From positions 11,762-61,502 of the forward strand of contig DETK01000005.1 in the NCBI GenBank assembly GCA_002361615.1: a stretch of DNA of 49,741 nucleotides, given 5' to 3'. A model generated the notes under the pieces. That model had not been told where the DNA came from. It saw only the letters and a list, made by a program, of their open reading frames with translations, and ran no database searches. This DNA is from Bacteroidales bacterium UBA3290. Its GTDB lineage: Bacteria > Bacteroidota > Bacteroidia > Bacteroidales > UBA932. Positions within the stretch are counted from its first letter, which is position 1; the number at the start of each line of letters is the position of its first letter. The translations under genes and the position numbers were made by a program. Below are positions 40,988 to 49,717 of this stretch, piece by piece.

Positions 40988-42916
40988 ATGAAACGCGATC
41001 ACTTTACCCTCCCCTATGATGGCGGCCTGATCGAGAAAGACCTGCCGAAAGGAATCCTTCACTCCTATGAAAAAGTCTGGACCCACATTTTCGACGACGC
41101 CTTCCCGGCCTCGAATGCCGTGGCCGACCTCATCGTAGATGCCATCCGGAAGACCGAAGGGCGCCTGTTCCGCCTCGGCCTGACCACCGGCTCCACCCCG
41201 ACCCCGCTCTACAACGAGCTGGCCCGCCGCTACCAGGCCGGTGAAGTGTCTTTCAAAAACGTGGAGGTCATCTCGATCGACGAGTATTATCCTTCCACCC
41301 GCGAAGAGCGTCAGAGCCGCAACTACCAGTTGCACGAGGCCCTGCTCGACAAGGTGGACATCCTCGAAGAGAACATCCATATCCCGGACGGCAGTGTCCC
41401 GCAGGACAAAATCACCGAATACAACGCCGCTTTCGACCAGATCGCCCGCAACCTCGACCTGCTGGTGATCGGCATCGGCGAACAGGGACAGGTCGGCTTC
41501 AACGAAGCCGGCACTACGCCCAAGAGCCGCACCCGCACCGTGCGCCTTTCCTATCCTTCCCGCAAGCGCCAGGCCCGCTTCTTCAACGGCGACATGGCCT
41601 CCACCCCGACGATGGCCCTGACCATCGGCCTGAGCACGATGCTCTCTGCCAAGAAGATCGTCCTGATGGCATGGGGCGAAGACAAGGCCGCCGCCGTAAA
41701 AGCCATCGCCGAAGACAACCCGAACCCGGCCTGCCCGGCCTCCTATCTCCAGGCCCACGAAGACATCAGCTTCTTCGTCGACCAGAACGCCGCCGGCCAG
41801 CTCACCCGCATCGTAGCGCCCTGGCTCATCGGCCCCTGCGACTGGACGCGCAAATTTGTCCGCGGCGCCGTGGTGTGGCTCTGCCAGACCGTCCACAAGC
41901 CCATCCTCAAGCTTACGGAAAAAGACTATCTCGACAACTCGCTGGGCGAGCTGATCGAACGCTTCGGCCCTTACGACAAGATCAATATCGACGTCTTCAA
42001 CGACCTGCAGCATACCATCACCGGCTGGCCCGGCGGCAAGCCCAATGCCGACGATTCGACCCGTCCGGTGTCCGCCAAGCCTTTCCCGAAGACCGTGCTC
42101 ATCTTCTCGCCGCACCCCGATGACGATGTCATCTCGATGGGCGGCACGTTCATCCGCCTGGCAAGCCAGGGACACAACGTCCACGTAGCCTACGAAACCT
42201 CCGGCAACGTGGCTGTCCACGACGACGTGGTGCTCCAGATGATGGACGCCGCCTACCAGCTGGGCTTCGCCGACAAGTTCGCCGAAGTCAAGGCGCTGGT
42301 CGACAGCAAGGTCCCCGGGGAACCGGAGCCGCGCAAGCTCCTGGAAATCAAAGGTGCCATCCGCCGCAGCGAAGCCCGTGGCGCCGTCCGGTCCTTCGGA
42401 CTGGACGACAACACGAACGCACACTTCCTCAACCTTCCGTTCTACGAATCGGGCGGCATCAAGAAGAATCCGCGCACGCAGGCCGACGTGGACATCATCA
42501 AGAAGCTCATCTCCGACCTGAAACCGCACATGATCTTCATGGCCGGCGACCTGGCCGACCCGCACGGCACGCACCGCGTCTGCACGGAAGCCGCGCTGGA
42601 AGCTGTTGAGCAGCTCCGCGAAGAAGGCTGTCCGTGGATCGTCGACACGCACATCTGGCTCTACCGCGGTGCCTGGATGGAATGGGAACTCGGCCGCGTG
42701 GACATGGCCGTCCCCCTGAGCCCCGACGAGGTCATCAAGAAACGCCATGCCATCTTCCGCCACCTCTCCCAGAAGGACATCGTGCCTTTCCCGGGCGAAG
42801 ATCCGCGCGAGTTCTGGCAGCGCGCCGAAGAACGTACCCAGAACACCGCCCGCCTCTACGACGAACTCGGCATGGCCGAATACCAGGCCATGGAGGTGTT
42901 CCTGAAACTCTGCTAG
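40988..42916 (+). CDS. NagB-like domain fused to a PIG-L deacetylase domain
   Basis: Two-domain protein of 642 residues. Residues 1-300 resemble glucosamine-6-phosphate deaminase: LGLTTGSTPTPLYNELARRY and VEVISIDEYYPS (D98, matching E. coli D72). Residues 370-640 are a PIG-L/LmbE zinc deacetylase: LIFSPHPDDDVISMGGTFIR and DLADPHGTHRVC. The fusion is known in Bacteroides. The NagB active-site loop is unusual: IGEQGQVGFNE has glutamines at 166 and 168 where E. coli has D141 and the ring-opening H143; only the glutamate (E173) is kept. The deaminase half may therefore be inactive or altered. A strong terminator follows. Confidence 0.85.
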   Translation: MKRDHFTLPYDGGLIEKDLPKGILHSYEKVWTHIFDDAFPASNAVADLIVDAIRKTEGRLFRLGLTTGSTPTPLYNELARRYQAGEVSFKNVEVISIDEYYPSTREERQSRNYQLHEALLDKVDILEENIHIPDGSVPQDKITEYNAAFDQIARNLDLLVIGIGEQGQVGFNEAGTTPKSRTRTVRLSYPSRKRQARFFNGDMASTPTMALTIGLSTMLSAKKIVLMAWGEDKAAAVKAIAEDNPNPACPASYLQAHEDISFFVDQNAAGQLTRIVAPWLIGPCDWTRKFVRGAVVWLCQTVHKPILKLTEKDYLDNSLGELIERFGPYDKINIDVFNDLQHTITGWPGGKPNADDSTRPVSAKPFPKTVLIFSPHPDDDVISMGGTFIRLASQGHNVHVAYETSGNVAVHDDVVLQMMDAAYQLGFADKFAEVKALVDSKVPGEPEPRKLLEIKGAIRRSEARGAVRSFGLDDNTNAHFLNLPFYESGGIKKNPRTQADVDIIKKLISDLKPHMIFMAGDLADPHGTHRVCTEAALEAVEQLREEGCPWIVDTHIWLYRGAWMEWELGRVDMAVPLSPDEVIKKRHAIFRHLSQKDIVPFPGEDPREFWQRAEERTQNTARLYDELGMAEYQAMEVFLKLC

Positions 42917-42934
42917 CGGCCCACCGGGCCTTTC

Positions 42935-43072
42935 GCCAAACAGCCGCAACCTGATCGGCCCTACACGCTCTGTAGGGCCGTTTTTTTGCGCCAAGCCCCG
43001 GTCTCGGCCCTTGGCGCAAAGGGAACACCGCGAGAAGGAGCCGGAAGAAGGACGGACTTGCGGCTGTTTGGC
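42935..43072. repeat. Nested palindromic element after nagB; left copy of the 71-nt repeat
   Basis: Outer arms GCCAAACAGCCGCAA (42935-42949) and its complement (43058-43072) enclose the nagB terminator and an 11-bp hairpin TTTGCGCCAAG/CTTGGCGCAAA (42985-42995 with 43010-43020). Positions 43002-43072 recur, inverted, at 49647-49717 with about two substitutions. The remaining bases to the dinB stop (43119) show no gene. Confidence 0.8.
42956..42987 (+). terminator. Terminator after the nagB-PIG-L gene
   Basis: CGGCCCTACA (42956-42965), loop CGCTC, TGTAGGGCCG (42971-42980), then seven T. A shorter GGCCC-ACC-GGGCC hairpin (42918-42930) lies just after the stop codon. Confidence 0.9.
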
Positions 43073-43118
43073 AGCGTTAGGCGGGGAGGCAGCTTGCTTA
43101 AGCCAGCCAGGGGAGCCG

Positions 43119-44567
43119 TCAGGTCGTGGTGGAACAGATCAGGTGTCGCTCGATGACCGTCTGGCCGTCGAGGATTTCGAAACAGTCAGTGCGGCCCGCG
43201 GCTCCTCCGTACCTGCGCCGCTGGAAGCGGTAGGAAGGATGCTCCTTGATGGCTTTCTTGGCTGCCGTCAGGGCTGACTCTCCGTCGGGATGTCTGAAGA
43301 TCAAGGGGTCGTTGGTCGAAGCGGTCGTGGACGACGAAACCGGCGAGACCGTTGAAGCCGTCTGAATCTCTGCTGAGGCCGTCTGATTGTGCGTGCGTTC
43401 ATAGGCCAGCAAACGGGCATCTTCGGCAAGCGCCCGCTGCTCGTCGTACTGCCGGTCCCATTCCCGATAGTATTCCATCTTCGGGTCCTCGAACAGCGAC
43501 ATCTGCACGACGGATTCGTGGGTGAGTTTGCTGACGCCGAGGCCGACGAGCCGCAGGGGCGTAACTCCGTCCCAGACTTCTGACAGCATCCGGCGGGCCT
43601 CATTCAGGATTACCGCTGTCACGTCGGTAGGCTGCGCAACTTGGCACTGCTTCTGTGCGACGGTGAAATCCTTGTACTTGATCGTGAGCGAGATGGTCGA
43701 TGCACGGAAGGAATCGCGCCGGATACGGTGGGCCACGATGCAGGCTACGTTGAACAGTTCCCGGTCGAGGGCTTTCGGGTCGGAAAGATCGCCTTTGAAT
43801 GTCCGCTCGGCGCTGTAACTCTTGGCTTCGGCCATTTCGGTTTCCACCGGGGAATCGTCGCGGCCGTTGGCGTTGTCGTGAAGCTGTTGGGCGAATTTGC
43901 GGCCGACGAGTCGTGTCAGCTGACCCGCCTCCAGCCGGGCCAGGTCGCCGATGGTATTGATGCCGTAGGCCACGAGGCGCTCTTCGGTCTTGCGTCCGAC
44001 CCAAAGCAGGTCGCGGACGGGCAGCGGCCACATCTTTTCAGGGATTTCATTTTCCCAGAGCGTATGTACCTTGTCGGGCTTCTCAAAATCGGAGGCCATC
44101 TTGGCCAGCAGCTTGTTGGGCCCGACACCGACATTCACGGTAAATCCCAGCCGGGATTTGACTTCGTCTTTCAGGCGCGTGGCAACCTCCGCCGGGTCGC
44201 GGCCGCCGCATCTGAGCGTCATATCGATGAAGCATTCATCGATGCTGAATTGCTGGAGGACGGGACTGTATCTGCGGCAGATCGCAATGAAAGCGTCAGA
44301 GCACTGCTTGTACCAATGCCAGTCGCCCCGCACGATGACCAGTTGCGGATACTTCCGAAGCGCCATCGACAGGGGTTGTGCGGACCGGATTCCCAACTTT
44401 TTGGCCGGAATCGATGCGGCGGCAATGATGCTCCGCCGGTCGTCCGGGTCGCCCGACACCACCGAAGGCACCAGCCGGATGTCGGGCTGGCCTTCCTGGA
44501 CGAGCTTGACCGCCGTCCAGCTCAGGAAAGCGGAGTTGACGTCGATATGGAAAACGATGCGCGCCAC
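43119..44567 (-). CDS. dinB: Y-family DNA polymerase (DinB/Pol IV)
   Basis: Error-prone translesion polymerase. The catalytic acidic residues are in VFHIDVNSAFLSW near residue 6 and LQQFSIDECFIDM near 100. GVGPNKLLAKMASDFEKPDK and the little-finger domain follow. A clamp-binding type motif QMSLF sits near residue 355, not at the C-terminus; about 120 residues follow, with an S/T-rich linker and a basic tail (HPSYRFQRRRYGG). The start is taken as GTG at 44567 (VARIVFHIDV), giving 482 residues; an upstream GTG at 44594 lies inside the terminator hairpin of the preceding gene. Confidence 0.9.
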   Translation of the reverse strand: MARIVFHIDVNSAFLSWTAVKLVQEGQPDIRLVPSVVSGDPDDRRSIIAAASIPAKKLGIRSAQPLSMALRKYPQLVIVRGDWHWYKQCSDAFIAICRRYSPVLQQFSIDECFIDMTLRCGGRDPAEVATRLKDEVKSRLGFTVNVGVGPNKLLAKMASDFEKPDKVHTLWENEIPEKMWPLPVRDLLWVGRKTEERLVAYGINTIGDLARLEAGQLTRLVGRKFAQQLHDNANGRDDSPVETEMAEAKSYSAERTFKGDLSDPKALDRELFNVACIVAHRIRRDSFRASTISLTIKYKDFTVAQKQCQVAQPTDVTAVILNEARRMLSEVWDGVTPLRLVGLGVSKLTHESVVQMSLFEDPKMEYYREWDRQYDEQRALAEDARLLAYERTHNQTASAEIQTASTVSPVSSSTTASTNDPLIFRHPDGESALTAAKKAIKEHPSYRFQRRRYGGAAGRTDCFEILDGQTVIERHLICSTTT

Positions 44568-44577
44568 AGGTCGAAAA

Positions 44578-44602
44578 GACCCCGGGTCAGGCACCCGGGG
44601 TC
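44578..44602 (-). terminator. Terminator between the DPP5-like gene and dinB
   Basis: GACCCCGGGT (44578-44587) pairs with ACCCGGGGTC (44593-44602) around CAGGC. On the minus strand it is followed by TTTTCG. It lies 11 bases after the peptidase stop and 10 bases before the dinB start, so dinB either depends on readthrough or has an unseen promoter. Confidence 0.75.
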
Positions 44603-44613
44603 ACATCGAAAGC

Positions 44614-46716
44614 TTACTTGCAGTACTGGTCGAGCCAGGCGAAGAACTCGCGGTTCCAGTGGACGGAGTTCTGGGGCTTGAGGATCCAGTGGTTTTCGTC
44701 GGGGAAGAGGATCATCTTCGAGGGGACGCCCATCATCTGCGCGGCATTGAAGGCTGACATGCCCTGCTCGACGGGGACGCGGTAGTCCAGCTCACCGTGG
44801 GTGACCAGGATCGGGGTGTCCCAGTTCTGGACCAGTTTGTGCGGCGAGTTGGCGTAGTGGCGGACGGACGCCGGGGTCTTGCTCCACGGCGAGCCGGCCA
44901 TATAGACGCCGGGGGTCTTGCAGCCGCCGTTGTCCCAGTCGGGGAACCACATCTCTTCGGTCGACATATACATCGATTCCTCGTTGAAGATGCCGGCGTG
45001 CGCCACGAAGGCCGAGAAGCGGCCCTGGTGGATGCCCGCCAGGTAGTACACGGAGTAGCCGCCGTAGCTGGCGCCCGCGGCCGCCATCTTGCTCACATAA
45101 GGCTCTGCCTTCAGCGCATCGGCTGCGGAGAAGTAATCCTTCATGTTCTGGCCGATGTAATCGCCGGAGATCTGTTCGCACCATTCCTGGCCAAAGGCCG
45201 TCGTGCCGCGGCGGTTCGGCAGGACCACGATGTAGCCCTGCGAGGCCATCAGGCGGTAGTTCCAGCGGTATGACCAGCCCTGCGTGATGGCGCCCTGAGG
45301 GCCGCCGAGGCAAATCAGGATGGCCGGATACTTCTTCGAAGCATCGAACTTGGGCGGATAGACGACCCAGGTGAGCATCTTCTTGCCATCGGTAGTCGGA
45401 ATCCAGCGCTCTTCGACCGAAGGAACCTCAAGCTTGGCAAAGATCTCGTCGTTTTCGTGCGAGAGCACGTTCCAGGTGCCGTTGGCCAGCGAGATCGAAA
45501 CGATTTCGGCCGGACGCAGCAGTGAGGTCTGGGTAGTGATGATGCGGTCGCCCACGAGGATCGGGGTACCGTAGTCATACCATTCGTGTTCCTTGGTCAC
45601 GCGGCTGAAATTGCCCTTCAGGTCGGTTTTCCAGATCTCCTTGACGCCTTCCACTTCAGCGCTGAAGTAGATTTCCTTCGAGTCGGGCGACCAGACCGGT
45701 GAACCGACATTGTACTTGAAGTTCTTCGACAGCTCGATACGTTCGCCAGAGACGATCGGGGAGATGAACAGGCGGACCTTGTCGGCCTCGTATCCATCGC
45801 GCTCCATGCTCAGCCAGGCGATGGTCGTCCCGTCGGGCGACCACACAGGCTCGGTGTCGTAGCCCATCATACCGGCCGAAGCGTTGTATTGCGGATGGCC
45901 GACGCCGGCCTGCTCCTCCATGTTGTACACATAGATGTCGGTGTTGGTGGAGAAGGCGTAGTCGCGGCCGGTGAGTTTGCGGCAGGAATAGGCGATCTGG
46001 TAGCTGTCCGGGGCGAAATCGAGCTGTTCGAGGCCGCCGAAAGGCTCGGTGGGGAGCTCGAACGGCGCACCGTCGAGAATATCCACCCCTTCGCCGAGCG
46101 TCTTGCCGTCGAACTTGGCGAAATACGTGTGCGGGATGTTCTCCACGAAGTGGTCCCAGTGGCGGTACATCAGGCCCTCGATGGTACGGGCCGTGGATTT
46201 GGTCAGGTCGGGATAGATGTCGACGGGTTTCTTGTCCACCTTGAACTCGGAGACGTACATCACGTAGTCGCCTTTCGGGTGGATCTTGAACTCGGACATG
46301 CCGCCCGGTACATTGCTTACCTGGCGCGCGCCGCTGCCGTCGGCATTCATCACATACATCTGTCCGCCCTTCAGGTAGGCGATGCGCTTGCCGCCGTCAA
46401 TCCAACGGGCGTTGGAAAGACTCTTGGGTGAATGCGTCAGCTGATGGTTGTCGCTGCCGTCGATGTTCATTACGAAGAGGTTGCGGTTGCTGCGGTTCTC
46501 TTCGATGGAGGTGTAGGCTACGCCGTAGAGGATCTTCGATCCGTCGGGCGAGACCTGCAGGTCGGAGACCTTGCCCAACTGGTGCATGATCTCGGGGGTA
46601 AAATGGCCGTCAACGATGGCCACGTCGTGCTTTTCGAGCACCGGTTCCTTCGGCGCCTTCTCACCGCATGCGGTCATAAGAGCCATGATGGTCAATGCAA
46701 ATACGAATCGTTTCAT
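44614..46716 (-). CDS. S9 family peptidase, dipeptidyl-peptidase 5 type
   Basis: Serine peptidase that releases dipeptides from peptide N-termini; Porphyromonas gingivalis DPP5 is the close model, from the shared YPDLTKSTARTIEGLMYRHWD and THGELDYRVP regions. The 700-residue protein has a lipoprotein-type signal (lipobox MTAC, Cys17), a beta-propeller (repeated SPDG blades such as LQVSPDGSKILYG), and an alpha/beta-hydrolase domain. The triad is Ser in GASYGGYSV near residue 550, Asp in GELDYR near 642 and His in DENHWIL near 675. It lies three bases after the larger S9 peptidase gene. Confidence 0.92.
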   Translation of the reverse strand: MKRFVFALTIMALMTACGEKAPKEPVLEKHDVAIVDGHFTPEIMHQLGKVSDLQVSPDGSKILYGVAYTSIEENRSNRNLFVMNIDGSDNHQLTHSPKSLSNARWIDGGKRIAYLKGGQMYVMNADGSGARQVSNVPGGMSEFKIHPKGDYVMYVSEFKVDKKPVDIYPDLTKSTARTIEGLMYRHWDHFVENIPHTYFAKFDGKTLGEGVDILDGAPFELPTEPFGGLEQLDFAPDSYQIAYSCRKLTGRDYAFSTNTDIYVYNMEEQAGVGHPQYNASAGMMGYDTEPVWSPDGTTIAWLSMERDGYEADKVRLFISPIVSGERIELSKNFKYNVGSPVWSPDSKEIYFSAEVEGVKEIWKTDLKGNFSRVTKEHEWYDYGTPILVGDRIITTQTSLLRPAEIVSISLANGTWNVLSHENDEIFAKLEVPSVEERWIPTTDGKKMLTWVVYPPKFDASKKYPAILICLGGPQGAITQGWSYRWNYRLMASQGYIVVLPNRRGTTAFGQEWCEQISGDYIGQNMKDYFSAADALKAEPYVSKMAAAGASYGGYSVYYLAGIHQGRFSAFVAHAGIFNEESMYMSTEEMWFPDWDNGGCKTPGVYMAGSPWSKTPASVRHYANSPHKLVQNWDTPILVTHGELDYRVPVEQGMSAFNAAQMMGVPSKMILFPDENHWILKPQNSVHWNREFFAWLDQYCK

Positions 46717-46719
46717 CGT

Positions 46720-49581
46720 TTAGTCCTCATCATATCCATAACCGTATTCGATGCCTTTGAGGGTAGCGGGAACGCCCTTCGACATCCAGACAGGCATCGG
46801 AGCGCCCTTGAGGAAGTGGTCGAAGAACTGGCTGAGGCGGATGCTCAGGTCCTTGCGGTTGCGGCGCTCGCGCAGGTTGTGCGCTTCGTCGTTGTACTGC
46901 AGCAGCCATGCCTGCTTGCCGCAGCGGCGCAGGCCGTTGTAGAACTCGATGCCCTGCCACCACGGCACGGCGCCGTCCGCATCGTTGTGCATGATCAGCA
47001 CGGGCGTGGTCACATTCGGCACGTGGAACAGCGGGGAGTTCTCCACATAGAGGTCGAAGCCGCTCCACAGGTCCTTGCCGATACGGCTCTGGCCTTCCTC
47101 ATACTGGCCGGTACGGGCAATGCCGCTCTCCCAGCGGATGCCGCCGTAGGCGCTGGTCATGTTGCTGACAGGAGCGCCGGCGCCGGCCGCCTTGAAGCGG
47201 TTCGTCTGGGTAATCAGGTAAGCCACCTGGTAGCCGCCCCAGCTCTGGCCCTGGATGGCCATGTTGTCGCCATCCACCCAGGGATACTGGCACAGCATGT
47301 CAACGCCCGGCATCAGGCACTTGAGGCAGCTCTGGCCCGGATGGCCGTCGGTATAGACGAGGTCGGGTACGAACACCAGGTATTCGTTGCTGACGAAATA
47401 CGGGATGTTGATCGTCGAAGCGCTCGGTGCGGGGACGCGGCTGTTGTAGAGGGTCTCGGAATTGCGCTCATAGAAGTAGATCATCATCGGATACTTCTTC
47501 TTCGGATCGAAGTTCTCGGGTTTGAAGAGCAGGCCTTCGAGCGGCTTGCCGTCGGCGCTGGTCCAGTTCACGAGTTCCACCGTGCCCCAGTTGTAGTCGC
47601 GCTGCTGCGGGTTGATGTCGCTCATCTGCTGCTGGGTCTTGAAATTGTCGCGCGTCATCCAGACATTGTTGCCGTCTTCGAAGTTGCCGCGGGTATAGAT
47701 ATAGGCGTTGCCCTTCTTGCCCGCCGAGACGACCAGGCTGCCGAAGCTCCAGGGGCCTTCTACCATCTTCTGCAGCTTCGCTTTCTTCTTGGTGAGGTCC
47801 TTCATCGCGTAGCCGCGCTCCTTGGTCGTATGGTTGAAGGTCGTGAACCAGGCGGGTTTGCCGGCCTTGACCTCGGCGCCGCCAAAGCCCATCGGACCGC
47901 GGGCTTCAGGATCGGAGTACGGATTGGTATAATTATAGGTGGTCTTGGTGTTGCGGCCGACACCTTCCGTCACGCGGAAAGGCGCAACGGCACCCGTGGG
48001 ATCGAATTGCCAGATGTCATACTGGTCCGGAATCCAGAAGAACTTCGAATCTTCCGACCAGACGGCGCGTCCCCAGGCACCCGGATCGGCCGGATGGTCG
48101 TCCTCTTCATTCCAGAAGGTGACGCCGAGCTGGGAAGTCAGTTCCTTGAACTGGCCCGTGGCAAGCGTATAGAGATACCAGTTGTTTTCCTTGGTCTGGA
48201 AACCTACGGCATAGGCGCCGTCGGGAGAGATCGACAGGTTGCTGAACGGGGCGTCCTTGCAGATGAGTTCGCGTTTGCCGTCCTTGAGCGACATCTTGTA
48301 GATATCGCTATGCGCCGCATAGCTCCAGCTGCGCTGCACACGATACGGCTTGTCGGTGGAGACGATGATGTAGTCCTGCTTGTTCTTGTCGGTGAAACTG
48401 ACATTCGGAATCTGTTCGTCGGCCAGCTGGACGAAGCCGCTGCCGTCGAAGTTCACTTTCGCCAGATAGGTCTTGGCCTGGTCACGGCGCAGGTTGTTCT
48501 TCTGCACGGGCTGGATGTACTCGTCGTTCCACACCCAGATGTCGAGCTTGGGCTGCTCGAATTCCACCAGCGTGGTGTCTTTCTCGCGCGGGATCGGGCA
48601 GGTGCCGAAGGTCACGAAATCATCGTAGAAACGGACGGCGGCCGCATCGCCCAGCTTCCATCCCTTCGGAAGCTTCGACGAGTCGTGAGCCACGGCCTTG
48701 GTAGCCTTGGCGCCGTCATACAGATAGAGATCGAGGCTCTTCTTGGCATCTTTGGCGGTGTCGAGCGTAGCGAAGAAGGCCAGGCGGTCGGCCTCGTCGT
48801 TGAAGGCGAGGCTCTTGAAGGTCGCCTGCTTCTCGCCGGTCAGCACTTCGGTCTTCGCCCGGGAGGCGGGATTATAGAGGAAGACGCCGCGCACGTTCAC
48901 GCTGTCCTTCTTGTCGGGCTTGGTGATGTAGGCCACCTTGTCGCCCTTTTCCGAGACGATGAACGACTCCACGCAGGCAATCGTATCGATGGCCAGGGTG
49001 TTGATGTTCAGGATATAAAGATTGTCCTTAGGCTCGGCTTTCTTGGGTTCGGGCTTGGCCGGCTTCTCGCCTTCCTTGGTTTCACCGGCTTCCTTTGCCT
49101 TCGGTTCCGGCTTCGGCGCCGGCTTGTCGGCATCCTGGAAGGCAACGTAGTCGTTCAGCTTGTCGCTGATCCGGAGATTCTTGACGAAGGGATAGCGCTC
49201 GATGCGGCCCGTCGTAAGGTCGAGGATACCCAGGCTGTCTTTCGGCATCTCGTTGGGTTTCTTCTTGTCGATGCGGGCCTGCCGCGTTTCCTGGAACTTC
49301 GGGGTGATGCGGAACACGACTTTCTTGCCGTCTTCCGAGATCCTGGCGCCCGTAGCGCGCTCCAGGTCGAAAGTCTTTCCCGTCTTCACATTATAAAGAT
49401 GGAGTACCAGGTCGCCCTCCTGCGGAGCGACGGTCCAGCGGGCCCAGTCACCGTCGTTCTGCACGGTGAGGCCGCTCACGCTCTTCCAATTGTCATAGAC
49501 AGAATGGTCCAGCGGCGGTTTGGCGGCAAATGCGCTGAGCGTCACCATCAACGCAGCTGCCAGAAGGATGATTTTTTTCAT
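46720..49581 (-). CDS. S9 family peptidase (large, exported)
   Basis: Prolyl-oligopeptidase-family peptidase of 953 residues with signal peptide MKKIILLAAALMVTLSAFAA. The beta-propeller region holds a proline/lysine/glutamate-rich insert (residues 146-185, KPAPKPEPKAKEAGETKEGE...). The C-terminal hydrolase domain has Ser in IQGQSWGGYQV near residue 780, Asp in HNDADGAVPWW near 868 and His in NDEAHNLRE near 900. The start at 49581 follows the promoter; an upstream ATG would add 14 residues that do not fit a signal peptide. It probably acts with the adjacent DPP5-like enzyme on oligopeptides. Confidence 0.92.
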   Translation of the reverse strand: MKKIILLAAALMVTLSAFAAKPPLDHSVYDNWKSVSGLTVQNDGDWARWTVAPQEGDLVLHLYNVKTGKTFDLERATGARISEDGKKVVFRITPKFQETRQARIDKKKPNEMPKDSLGILDLTTGRIERYPFVKNLRISDKLNDYVAFQDADKPAPKPEPKAKEAGETKEGEKPAKPEPKKAEPKDNLYILNINTLAIDTIACVESFIVSEKGDKVAYITKPDKKDSVNVRGVFLYNPASRAKTEVLTGEKQATFKSLAFNDEADRLAFFATLDTAKDAKKSLDLYLYDGAKATKAVAHDSSKLPKGWKLGDAAAVRFYDDFVTFGTCPIPREKDTTLVEFEQPKLDIWVWNDEYIQPVQKNNLRRDQAKTYLAKVNFDGSGFVQLADEQIPNVSFTDKNKQDYIIVSTDKPYRVQRSWSYAAHSDIYKMSLKDGKRELICKDAPFSNLSISPDGAYAVGFQTKENNWYLYTLATGQFKELTSQLGVTFWNEEDDHPADPGAWGRAVWSEDSKFFWIPDQYDIWQFDPTGAVAPFRVTEGVGRNTKTTYNYTNPYSDPEARGPMGFGGAEVKAGKPAWFTTFNHTTKERGYAMKDLTKKKAKLQKMVEGPWSFGSLVVSAGKKGNAYIYTRGNFEDGNNVWMTRDNFKTQQQMSDINPQQRDYNWGTVELVNWTSADGKPLEGLLFKPENFDPKKKYPMMIYFYERNSETLYNSRVPAPSASTINIPYFVSNEYLVFVPDLVYTDGHPGQSCLKCLMPGVDMLCQYPWVDGDNMAIQGQSWGGYQVAYLITQTNRFKAAGAGAPVSNMTSAYGGIRWESGIARTGQYEEGQSRIGKDLWSGFDLYVENSPLFHVPNVTTPVLIMHNDADGAVPWWQGIEFYNGLRRCGKQAWLLQYNDEAHNLRERRNRKDLSIRLSQFFDHFLKGAPMPVWMSKGVPATLKGIEYGYGYDED

Positions 49582-49620
49582 ATGAGGATGGATTAATTCT
49601 ATTTTTGCCAAAGCAATTCT

Positions 49621-49652
49621 CAAAAATACGAAATTTCTTTGGGACAGCCAAA
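49621..49652 (-). promoter_or_regulatory. Promoter for the two S9 peptidase genes
   Basis: TTTG (49649-49652 on the minus strand), a 20-base spacer and TATTTTTG (49621-49628), 39 bases before the start. The TTTG lies inside the end of the 71-nt repeat (GCGGCTGTTTGGC), so the repeat appears to supply the -33 box. Confidence 0.65.
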
Positions 49653-49717
49653 CAGCCGCAAGCCGGTCCTTCTTCCGGCTCCTTCTCGCGGTGTTCCCTT
49701 TGCGCCAAGGGCCGAGA
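49647..49717. repeat. Right copy of the 71-nt inverted repeat
   Basis: Reverse copy of 43002-43072. It begins GCCAAACAGCCGCAA and ends GGCCGAGA. The two copies face each other across dinB and the S9 genes, 6.7 kb apart. Confidence 0.85.

Noticed and set aside
43011..43277. Short frames over the 71-nt repeat with similar translations at 43011 and 49732
   Set aside because: The similarity (AQREHREKEPEEG) only reflects the shared DNA repeat; both run into other genes or the window edge and lack start context.
46432..49596. Open frame of about 1050 codons antisense to the S9 peptidase genes
   Set aside because: Spans two real genes with clear catalytic motifs on the other strand and has no recognisable domain, signal or promoter.
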